From: Macrocystis pyrifera | Lineage: Eukaryota; Sar; Phaeophyceae; Laminariales; Laminariaceae | Assembly: GCA_031763025.1 (NCBI GenBank) | Contig: JASSKH010000028.1 | Coordinates: forward strand, 4,024,981-4,088,980 | Reading direction: 5' to 3' | Length of the DNA stretch: 64,000 nt | Shown: piece after piece, positions 33,301 to 43,800 of the stretch | Layout: each line of letters begins with the position of its first letter | How positions within the stretch are numbered: position 1 is the first letter of the stretch | The notes under the pieces: model-generated | Databases searched by the model: none | Told to the model about the DNA's origin: nothing | The model's input: the letters and a program-made list of their open reading frames with translations, nothing else | Made by a program: the position numbers and the translations under genes

Positions 33301-36300
33301 GCGCCGAGGGAATGCGAAAGGGTGCCGTGTACGCCGACGTCGCTGAGGGTGGTAAGTACAATACGTCAATCCAACCCTGTGCGGGGTGGAGAACCTTGAC
33401 TCCGCACGAGAGGAACTATCGTATCACGTCGTGTGTACCTGGTATATGGTAAGGTATCCATGACGTAGTTACATTGTATACCAATTGCTGTGTCTGGAAG
33501 TGGCTACACCAGAAAACAAATCAACTAGTTCGACGCTGCCATCCATGTGCGAAAACGTCCGCCTAAAAACAAGCGGTTCTTAGTAGGATGCAGCTAGCCC
33601 TCCATGCGACTCGCCGAACACCTCATGGCGCTTCACACTTGTGTCTTCCTGGCCGGGGAAAACCCGACGTGCTCCGTCCCAGCATTGTGGGGATGCGAGG
33701 GTCTATGGTCATACGACTACGGCCATGCATGACATGAGCACACACCCTCCCCCTCTCTGCCTTCGCTCGAAACGATTTCTGGGGGGTTTCGATTTTGGGA
33801 AGGCGTGATTCATAGGTCGGGTGGGATTGGCTCGTCTCGGTGGTTGTATTGGAGTTTGTCTTGCTTGGCGGTACCCGTCGGTGCCGGTCGGCAGGTTGGG
33901 CCTGTTGTCTTCGTCTGCTGCGTCCTATACGGGTGACTGGCATGCGACATGGTTCACAGCCCGCCGCTTGCTTCTTGTTGCCCCAAAAAACACCCCCGCC
34001 GTTGTTTGTGTCGCGTTCGTGGCAGAGGCGCTGTTCATCCCGGAGGGGTGGTGGCACCAGATTACGTCCTCGCGCGGAACCGTCGCGGCCAACGTGTGGT
34101 TCAAGGTGATGTTATTTCATGGCCGCAGGGCTTGCTGCAGGAGGTACTGTACGCGATTCCATAGCTTCATTTCTGGCCGCAAATTTCCTGCGCAGAGGTC
34201 CGACGGGAGGTACTGTACGAGCTCATAGGCAACTGTTTTCGGATGATTTTGGTACCTTCCATCTCTCGGAATCTCGGGACAAACGGTCGATCTTTCTAGG
34301 AGCGTTGGAGCTGTAACCGTTTAGGCTCTGTACAGTGATTACGTCCTCCGAGTACTCGTTTAGATGGCAGCGCTAGCAAGGGGCGGATCTGAGCGACGAG
34401 GGTACGTCGAGAAGACGTGCGCGCCTCAATTTTTGTTCTGGCACTTTTGATAGACGATCTTGATTGATTGAGACTGCTCGAAGGGCCGGCCTCAAGACAC
34501 AACATTTCTGTTGTTGTAATGTTTGTACCGTGCACGAATGTAAGCACTACCATGGTATGACCGGTTGATTATTGGTCAATTTCTTCCGAGAAAGCACGAA
34601 CGCCGTCAGTATCTACTGTTTATTCAAAACATTGCCGTGCATTTGCCGCGAGCACCGGACGCTTATTCAAAAATATCCAATTATGTTTTTGGCTTGCGCT
34701 CGTTCGGCCCGTTTTGGACACAACAGGGGCATCCTTGACAACTCTCTTCACGTTGGGCAGCCTTGCGGATCCGGAACCAAGTGCGCATGAATGTGTCGAA
34801 GGAGCATGGCTTCCGACTCACGGTGCGGGACGGCACCCTGGCCATCCCCACCGCTCCGATAACAAGTGCAGAGAATGTTGTAGAGCTCAAGTGCGAAAAT
34901 GACAGCAATCTTTAACCGGCAATAAATAAGCTGCCGGTCTGCGGAGATCCAGTTTCCCGAGAAAACTCCCCTCAATCATGGTACAGGTCACAGCCAACAC
35001 CATCTCGAGAACATTTAAGGCATGCCTTGTGCATACCCCAAAAATACGACTGTGGCGAACCCGTTGAATACCGCATCGGTTGACGCGCTACTTGATAATT
35101 GTTGTTTTGAAGTCCTTGTCGTGTCGAAGTTATCACACCCCGCCACAAAATCGTTGGTCTGCGTTTGTTTGGTCTGCAGCCGGCGGCGTTGGGTTGCCTC
35201 AAGGGTTTTATATAATACATCTAGACCAAAAGTGGTCTTCGGCCAAATAAGAGCTGAAGCGTCACTACCTTCTCGCTGAGTTGTTGTCTCCGTTCTTGGA
35301 CGTAAACTCGAAACTCAATTCCAGGTGGTAGTGCGTGAGGACGAAGCCGAAGCGGGTGCACACTCGAGTCAAACGTCCGTGATCACCAGAGGGAAACAGA
35401 CATGCGCGCAACAGTCCACGATGCTACCAATTATAGTTTTTGGGGAGGGAATTCAATCCCGCTAGTATTTTTGCGGGAAGAGACGAAAAAAAAAGCATGG
35501 TTTGGATGGGGAGCGAGACAAGTGCCGAGGAGTTTTTGTCCTCGTTCCGGTAGCGTTTGGCACTGGAAGAACGGCTGGCTCACTCTAGCTACGGAACGAG
35601 GATACAAGTACCTTGACATCTGTCGCGTATCTCGCCCCAGAGCATGCCTTCTTTTTGAACTCTTGCGTGAAAGTGATCAGCGGAATAGTTTTTGGCCTCA
35701 AAATCTCAAAGTGCTGCAAGCCGTGAACCGCTGCGCCCATGTGTACGTTCCCCACTTCCCACTGGTGCTCACGCGATTTTGACTCGAACTGCACGCCTCC
35801 GGCTTTATCCTCGCGAACGAGCACCTCAAGGAACAGAGACATGAAACTCGCGAGGAGTTAGTCGCGCTTCAGCTCTTACTTTGTCTAAGACCACCACTGG
35901 ACTAGATGCATATTAATAGTAAAAGCCCCTTAAACCAGTAGAACGCCGCCAAATCCGTACGAAACAACCGCAGACCATGATTTCTTAGCGGGGTATGATA
36001 ACTTCGATGTGACAATATGGTTTCAAATCAACAATATCAAGTACATGGCACGTCACCCGATACTGTATTCACGGGTTCGCCACATTCGTATTGTTTGGCC
36101 ATGCCTGTTTGTTTTTCGATATGTGGTGTTGCCTGTGTCTTCCACCAAAAAAAAACATGAAGAAACGTTTCTCCTGAAACTGGGTCCCCGCAGGCTAGCA
36201 GTTATTTTGTCGTCAGGTAGCAATTGCTGTCACGTTCGCACTAGACGATTAGAGCAATCTCTTCGCCTGTTATTGGACCGATGGGGCTGGGTAGGCTGCC

Positions 36301-39066
36301 GTCCCTCACCGTAAGTCGGAAGCCATGCTCTTTGGACTCATTCATGTGCACTTTGTGCCGGATCGACAAGGCTGGCCAATATGAAGGGTGTGGGCGCCAT
36401 TTGTGGCCAAAACGGGCTGAACGATCGCACACCAAAAGGCATACTTTCATATTTATGAATAGACATCACAGGTGGCAGGGACCCCCCCCTTGCACAATGT
36501 GGACGTAAACAAATCCTTGTGGAGACATCGAACAGTGTAGCAAATCCCACAAGATGTCGAAAGCCTCTCGATTCGGTACGCCTAAACGGGTGCCACATTG
36601 TTCGATGTCCCCACATGGATTTTTTTACGCCCACATTGCGCAAGGGAGAAGTCCCGACTACCTGTGATGATATGTTAAATTATGAACTACCGCTTTTTGG
36701 ACCGAGGTGCAACGACGATCAACGAACCGTGCAGTAGTAATGTGAGTGTATATGCAGCAAGTACAAGCACTGTAGTTGGCATGCTCTGCGCGAATCGGTC
36801 ACCTACTTGCGTTGCAGTTCGGGTATCAAACGATCGGCATGCCCTAAGAATCCTGACCCTGGCCCGCTCTGAGTTCCGGTAGCTTCCCGAAACAGTACGT
36901 ATTTCAAGGCGTCGTTTTTGTTCGCTGGCCAATCAGAACTGAGTATCGCTCGGTCCGCTCTTTTGTACACTAGCTTCCCGGCCTATCACCAACAAGAATT
37001 TTATTCAGTATAAACGTCAATACGCTGTTGTTAATTGTCGTTGTACACTGGCCAATCAGACACGAGTATCCAGCAGCCCGCGTTGCTTGGTTTGGTCGAC
37101 GCTGTACTATCCGTTGCATCAGTCAATTTGCTTTGATTGTCAAGTCACCAAAGAGTTCATGTGCGTATTTGTCCGCCGCTCCGGCCAAACGCAGGGCATT
37201 GTTTTGAATAGTCACTGACGGTGCTCGTTTCTTCGCAACCGACTGGCTCGAAACTGACCCATTATACCATGGTGGTGAATGCAATCGCGCACGGTCCAAT
37301 CTCGTGACATTGCAATTATTGCACCCTGGTAAAGCTCTGCAAGATGAAGCAACGTCGCAAAAACGCACAAGCAGTATAGCAATTCGCCATCACTGAGGTA
37401 ATTATAGAGCTATGCGCACCCCAAAATGGGTCCCTTTGTTGTCCTATGTGGTTATCTACTCCCGGCATCCTCTTTTGCAAGCGTCGGCGCCGTCTTATCC
37501 CACCACCACCACGACAACAGCAGCAGTTTCCTCACGCGCGAGGCAAGCGTTCTCCCAGCATACAGATGCCTCTCTCACCACGGGGGAATCACAACCACCT
37601 TAGAAAATATTACCCCCTCCCCCCCCTACTTGGCTGTCCCCCTCTGGCTCCGCAAGGGGGTTCGACCGGCGCTGTGCGAGGGCCCCTCTAGGCACATGCG
37701 GGAGTACTACTTGAGGTGTCTCGTGGGATCGCTGCTTGCTGACCGACTGCGCGAGGCTGTTACGGACGACGAGAGAGGTGAGAAGTTGCCCCGCAGCGGA
37801 TTTGATGGAGAAAGCCGCGGGGCGAAACACGACCACGCGACGTTGATTTTCGGGCGTTGCTATGATGGCTACTCAGGTCGTTGCTGTAATGTAAGAGTAT
37901 GAGTCTGTGTTTGAATGTCACCGGTGCTGGTGTCGTTGCCCCTCGTTTCCAGGCCTGGCACTACTGTTTGATTCGTTAGTGATGACTGCACCTCAAAGCA
38001 CTAGACCTCGCAAGCATGGGATGCTATAATATATACCTGGGATTTTGCTATTGATATGTCGCAGGCATCTGTTCTGTTGGCCACCTTCTCCCCTCCTCCT
38101 GCTGTCTTCCATGTTGCTCAGCTTTTGCGCACCAAGCACGCATTAGGTACCCCGTGTGCTGGCCCCAAATGTAGCCTCCACATGTTAACCGCCATGTGTT
38201 CTTCCGCGCAATCTTCCCCCGCCTCCGCTGCACGAAGGGCTCGACACCGCGGGAAGAGTGACCGGGAACAAACGACCAAGACCGCCACCCCCGGCGATCG
38301 AGATGTCGCCCCTCAGCGCTCCAACGTCTACGGCTGAAGAGCGAAACGCGTATCTCAGGACGATCGGGACCGACCGCATGAAAGAAGTGAGTCCTGTAGC
38401 GGCTTTAGCACAACCATGGGATGGGCGAGGTTACTACCGGTAGGGAGTGCTCATGTTTCGATTTTTTTTTTTTGCGTTGGGCTGCATACCGCTCGGCCCC
38501 TGACTAAGATGAAGGGCCGAACAGGAGGTAGAGGTGGACTAAAAAGCGAGTTTGAAGCTGCTACGGTAGGGTTTCGGCACTACCCACGCCTCCACGATGG
38601 GAAAACCCTGTATATACACTCACGCTTACCCTCGCTTGTAACACTTCTACGCTTGACAGGAGCTGCCGAGAATAGCGCTCGAGCGACCGCCAGACTGGGC
38701 GCGGCTCGTGACAGGCCTCGACCCATTCACCTCGCACGTGGTCACCACCAAGTGGGAAGCGGCGGGAGGGGCCGCAAAAATGCCGGAGTTCTACGAAGCC
38801 ATCTTTGGGAGCGTTGAGAAAAGAGCGGGGGCGGGGAACGTCGATGGTGGCGCAGGCGGCGGTATCGCGGCCGGCACCGAAGAGGTTGGGGTCGGTGACG
38901 GCGTCGGTGGCGATGTGGGGGGCGGAGTGGAGGGAGCAACGGCGGAGGCCGTGATGAATGCGGCGTTTGGAGACCGCAGTATAGAGGACGCTACACAGCT
39001 GCAACAGCCACAGCAGTTGGCGCAACATGTCGTCGGCGCCGATGCGGGGGCAGCAGCGGCGGCAGC

Positions 39067-39097
<31 letters not shown>

Positions 39098-39253
39098 GCA
39101 GCAGCGGCAGCAGCTGCGGCGGCAACGGGGCGAGGTTTTCGTCGGGATGAAGCGTTTTGCGGCATTGCTCTTCAAGAGAGGCTTGTGCGCTTGAGGGAGA
39201 TGTTCGCACAAGAGCAATGTGGGAAGATTTTGAACGGAGCCGTTGGGTGGTGA
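30388..39253 (+). CDS. JmjC/cupin-8 domain Fe(II)/2-oxoglutarate oxygenase-like protein
   Basis: Likely hydroxylase or demethylase of the JmjC/cupin_8 fold; substrate unknown. Exons: 30388-30649, 31228-31370, 31752-31849, 32777-32951, 33237-33351, 34026-34105, then 37657-37777, 38238-38386, 38660-39253. All joins among the first six and among the last three agree in phase. Motifs: LLAENRPLLMSGYW; LQINLWLGAMETTTNMHYD with the metal-binding HxD; HNLLFVLKGSKRVALLPP (2-oxoglutarate lysine region); HAMP-V-SESSNHC; and EALFIPEGWWHQITS with the distal metal His. The C-terminus has REYYLRCLVGSLLADRLREA, a WE-containing helix region and about 25 alanines (39048-39122). Exons between 34106 and 37656 may be missing. 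The exon-7 acceptor is uncertain, because the frame is open upstream to 37426. Convergent with DNAI3. Confidence 0.8.
31165..31200 (-). repeat. Truncated copy of dispersed repeat D
   Basis: The word ACGGCTACGGCCATGCATG matches the end of the repeat D copy at 33640-33740. It lies in intron 1 of the JmjC gene beside a poly-C tract (31148-31167). Confidence 0.4.
33640..33740 (-). repeat. Dispersed repeat D (SINE-like), minus-strand copy
   Basis: On the minus strand it reads GGCCGTAGTCGTATGACCAT, AGACCCTCGCATCCC, CAATGCTGGGACGGAGCACG and a CCGGCCAGGAAG-type end. It matches plus-strand copies at 43463-43570 and 48386-48495 at roughly 85-90 % by eye. It lies in intron 5 of the JmjC gene. Short, dispersed and in both orientations, it could be a SINE; no A/B boxes are evident. 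Confidence 0.7.
34694..34890 (+). repeat. Dispersed repeat E, plus-strand copy with conserved frame
   Basis: Matches 36241-36440 in reverse complement over about 190 bases. The frame reading RMNVSKEHGFRLTVRDG is shared with the other copy, which reads HMNESKEHGFRLTVRDG. Most differences in the shared core are at synonymous positions, so the ancestor was probably protein-coding (gene family or transposon). It lies in the long JmjC intron; no family recognised. Confidence 0.65.
36241..36440 (-). repeat. Dispersed repeat E, minus-strand copy
   Basis: Inverted partner of 34694-34890, 1.35 kb apart. The frame from 36241 to 36450 is open on the minus strand. Adjacent sequence (GTTCAGCCCGTTTTGG-type words) is also shared. 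Located in the intron between JmjC exons at 34105 and 37657. Confidence 0.65.
36467..36667. mobile_element. Foldback element with ~75-bp arms
   Basis: The left arm contains CAGGTGGCAGGGAC, TTGCACAATGTGGACGTAAA, AATCC and GGAGACATCGAACA. The right arm, reverse complemented, contains CAGGTAGTCGGGAC, TTGCGCAATGTGGGCGTAAA, AATCC and GGGGACATCGAACA. The centre is short, so the whole unit can form a hairpin. Non-coding; next to repeat E in a JmjC intron. Confidence 0.75.
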
Positions 39254-40888
39254 CCTTGTGGCGTCGTTGTGGACCGCAGAGAACCTTGAGGATTTCGCGA
39301 TCAAGGCTAAAAAATTGCAGGTTCTCGTCCGAAACAAGAGAGAACCATGCTCAACAACAAGCGTGACACCTGTATCCAACTATTTACACTCGTGTGTTTT
39401 TTTTAACCGGACGTTTCACGGATGGTATGGATGTTGAGTTTGGGTCAAGTGTGGGGGGCACAGTGTGTCTCGTGGCGACGATGAGGCAGGATGGAGGCGG
39501 GAAATGGGATAGAGGTTGACGTTTGTGTTATGTTCTTCCGCGTCATACTTGGAGCAAAACGGCCGCTATTTTACCAAATAGTACCTGGTAGTGTTAGTAC
39601 TTGAGTGGACGATGTACACGCGCAAGTTTTTTTTTTCCGGCTCGTGACCATCTATATGATGCAACGAATCTTGTGCTTCGGTTGTTGCCGAAGTCGTGAT
39701 TCGTTGTTGGGACGCATTCGGGGGCTTTCAATCGCCGCGATATATAATTGTTGCAGATAATCCAAAATTGTTGGACATTTTGCCTCTAGGATGTGAAGCA
39801 TTCCTGGCTGAAGTCGTAATGTAGAGGATTGCTGATCCTGCCCGATCCGATGGTGCAGGGCTGTACGAGACACAAGCTTACGCTGAAGCCTGTCAATTTT
39901 GATGGCGGCCTCTCATGAAGCGACGTTGCAGCAAACACCACCTCTTCGACTGCGTCTGAAAAGGCAGAGAACGAATCCATAAGAGTTTGGCCATCCGTAC
40001 CACGAGCTTAAGGTCGGTGCGCACCGTGTGTGGCAGTCGTGCCTTCTCATGTACCACTCTGAACGAAAAAATAGGGACCATTGGTGCATTACAACATCTA
40101 ACGGGCCTTCATTTTCCATCCATCGTGGTACCTGGTAGCAACGCTGCGACAAGCAGATAATACGGCTCCCACCCGACAACATGGGTTACACGCGGTATCG
40201 TACAGATCAGGAATTCAGTTGTCTCTAGATAGGTAAGTGAAGATCGATGAATGGTCTTTTTGATGTGTGGATCGTTTGGTGGACAGAAGCGGGATGGCGT
40301 AAGCTTTATTTCGTGTCCAGCAGTGGGTTCGAAAGGGTCGGTCGGCGACACGGGACAAACACCCCGACAAGGAAGAATCCTTCGGAGGCTCTCTGTGTTT
40401 GCTGATCAAGTCATGATAGTCCGGCGAGCGTACACAAGACAGTGTGATCCCAGCGCTACGTATCCAACGACAGTTGTTGTCGTTTGGCTTTCTTGGTGAC
40501 TGCCTGCTTGCGAGCTATGCAGGGGTGGTGGATGCATACGTTTGCCCAAGATGGGCCAGGGGGGTGTTGTATCGCCTCTCACTGAGGTGACCGCTGTGGA
40601 TTGTATTTCCGTGGTCGTTGTAGACCGGAACGATGCCCGCGTATGTGGCCTTAAAATGTTGCTTGTCCATGATTCAACTCTATAGAGAAGCTGCGCACCA
40701 CCTGAGGGCGACGTCCATCACTCTATATTTTCAACGGTTGAGCCTCAGATGACTCACGAACCCGCTGCTTCATCTCAAAGCCGTGCCATATATATCGTAC
40801 GGCATGACACGTGGTCATGTTACCGAAAGACAGCGTTCACAATGGACTCGCTCGCTAGAAAATGGTGGGAGTGTTGTTCACGTTCAGT
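39254..40888. other. Convergent intergenic region between JmjC and DNAI3
   Basis: Holds the 3' flanks of two converging genes. It contains two TACCTGGTA motifs (near 39584 and 40130) and no recognised exon or element ends. Confidence 0.5.
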
Positions 40889-43800
40889 TCACGCCTTGAG
40901 CGCCGGTCCATCTCCCTCTGCTAGCTTCTTGGAGGCCAAGAAGCGCTCAGGGAGATCGGCGTCGGTCAAGCCCAACTCCTCGATAAACTTTTCCTCCATT
41001 TCCTGAGGGTCGCGAGAATTTGCAATCGCGCGTGGTTAGGGGGTGCGGAAGAGTGCGAGAGCTTGCCGCGTGCTTCGTGGGTATATATAGGGCGCTGGGT
41101 CTTCGTCTTCGCTGATTTCTGCATCAATGAATGGACCACGCTTTTGTTCCTTCTATTTGCTAAAGATTGCTCTCCTGCACGGCAATCGAAACAGTTTCTT
41201 ACGTCTATGGTCTGATCAATATCCGTCGCCCAAGCGCACAAATGCGTGCATGTATGCAAGAACGAGAAACGGGGATGGGGAGGCGGGGGGGGGGGTCGAC
41301 GTTGATGCATGAGTCAGTTGGCTTTCATCGTTCTGGTCATTTATGTGGGACAGAGACGTTGAGCGAAGCCACGGCGATACCTACCTGTAGAGTTAGCAGA
41401 AGTCAAGCATCCGCCGGAGGATAGCATGCGCACTGCAACATACTGAGAATGCTTGCCTAGGCCGGTATTGTGTGCTCTTCGGGAAACTACAGCCGACGTA
41501 ACGTGAATGGCGGTGGAACGCCTTGGCGCGAGTCATTTACTCCAGCGGCAAACTCGCAAGGTGATATCTTCCTTCGAAATCGCCTACTTATATTATATAC
41601 CCGTATTGTCCTTCTAAAACGAGGTATTTGGTCACATGCCAGTGTGTAAAACGAGGTGTGGGAAGGGTCATTTTTTCTCCATTTTACAAGGCTGAACCGC
41701 ACATACACAAATAATCTGCCTGTGAGCCTGCCGAAATGCTGCGCGAGGTGTACATTTCAATGTGTAAAGGAATGGGAAATATTCCGGCGTACGTGACAGC
41801 AGTTGCGCGCGGAGGAGTTTTTCATCCACGCTGCGGCTACGCCGCCGCTGCCGCATCAGTCATAACAACAGGAAACAGTGTCGTTTGTGGTCGTCAGGGG
41901 ACATCCTGGGTATATCCCCGGGTATCATTTGTTCATATGCATCTTCCTGGGCACATCCCCGGGTTTCCTATGTGGAATTTGCTGATCAATATCCACAACT
42001 TTAGGAAACCCGGGGATGTAGCCAAGATGTCCCCTGAAACCCACACGTTGGGGTTATATTCCGGGGTGCTGAGGTGCCCCGTCGACGACGACGTACTTAC
42101 CGCAAGATGCGCTTTCTCTGCTTCTGTCATTTGTTCCAGCGCCGGATCGACGGTCGATCTCTCTTTCCTCCTGCTTAAGTCCGGATATTAGCAGGGGGGG
42201 CGGCGTTGTGGACAACATCGATCGTGCTGTGAGCTTGTTGAGCTGCAGCATTTTCCCCCCAGTTTCTAGAAAAAGACTCATACTGTTGTACGTATGTATG
42301 CACGTTGACTCCATACGCAGGGTCGATATCCGGGCAGGGGTTTCGGCCGCCATCGGTCGTAAAGCGGTGTTGCGAGAGTTGTCGAAGGCAAATCATTGCT
42401 GTTGTGATTAGCGACCTCTTCAGAGGTGTCTCGGGTAACGCTCAGGCCAGGGCCGAATGCTAAAGTGCGCACATACAAGCTGCTGTATAATAGCGCAAAT
42501 TTCAGCTGTGGCCTTTCTTATCGAAGAGTTTGTTTCCTGGTTTTCGTCTTTGTTTCGAGAAGAAAAACAGGTCAAACAGAAAAAAAGCGGATATAAAATA
42601 AACGAGGGACAAAACAGGGCAATCAGAAAATATAGAACGATATGTTCTTCGACACTAATGCCTCATTTGTTTTCAGCAAACTCGAGGACGACCAAAGCGC
42701 CCACCGCGCTTCACCCTCGCACTCACCTTTGGCAGGGGCTGCGGCAGCTCCTTCAGCCGCGGTTGCTGTCTCCGCCCCGCCTCCCCCTCCAGCCGCAGAC
42801 TCCCCTCCAGCAGCCCCTTCTGCAGGATGGTTGGGCTGATTCAAGGCGTTCTGGAGCTCCTCCGCTTCCATCGCGTCGGACTCAGCTGTGCGAAACTCGA
42901 ATCGTTCCGCGGAATGTTTCACGCGCTTCGTGCGCCATTGTCGGACAGTACATAGTGTGTAGCAGGGTGTGGAGAGGGGCATCCGGGGGCAGTTACGCAC
43001 TGAAATGGATGCAAGAGTGGGGAAAAATCGACTACTCTTCAGCAAGGAATTTCTCGATAGCGTATGATACGAACAAGCAAGGAGTTTCAATTTCAAACAC
43101 TCCTGGGCAAAATGTAGACAGATACCTGATAATATGTATCAACCCTAATGCCGCAGAGCGGCGTGGCCTGGCCAAGCGCGTTCTGTTGCGTGTTGCCCAC
43201 AAGCAATTCGCCAATATATGTGGGTAAGAGGAGACCCGACCCCTCACGCGTGAACAAACTCCCCCTCCCCTAGGTCACCACATCGAGAGCCACGCGAAAT
43301 CCAGAGGACACCTTGGCAAGCTGAAAATCACTTCAACCAGTCCGCAACGTATGCCATGTCTAGGGCTGAGCTAAGGTTGGGATAATTTTCTGTTCCCTAG
43401 GTCGTGTCCTCAGCGTCGGCATGTTTCTCGACATTGTGAGCAGGCGAGGGAGCGTAGGGATGTGCTCGATATCATGCATGGCCGTAGTCGTATGACCACA
43501 GACCCTTGCATCTCTACAATACCGGGACGGAGCACGTCGGGTATTCACCGACCAGGCAAGCATTACTTGCACCCCTACAAGGCCTATACACAATATATAG
43601 GGGAGGGTGTCGAGGTATTAGGGCTACTGGTGAGAGGTTATCTTGGAGGGGGATACTCTGTGTCTCCATAGCAACCACCCTTACAACTAGAGTCGTTGAC
43701 CTTTGACCAGTAGCCCAGGAGACGAATACCTCGACAGGGGGTCTGCCTACATGTGCCATACTTCGCAGACCGTACCTTTGTTTCCCTCTCGAGGAAATTA

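Noticed and set aside
38791-39165. Proline/alanine-rich minus-strand frame
   Set aside because: Shadow of the polyalanine and Gly-rich JmjC exon on the plus strand.
42457-43227. 256-codon open frame on the plus strand
   Set aside because: It lies antisense to DNAI3 exon 17 and its Pro/Leu-rich middle is the mirror of the Gly/Ala-rich coding exon; no domain or splice logic of its own.
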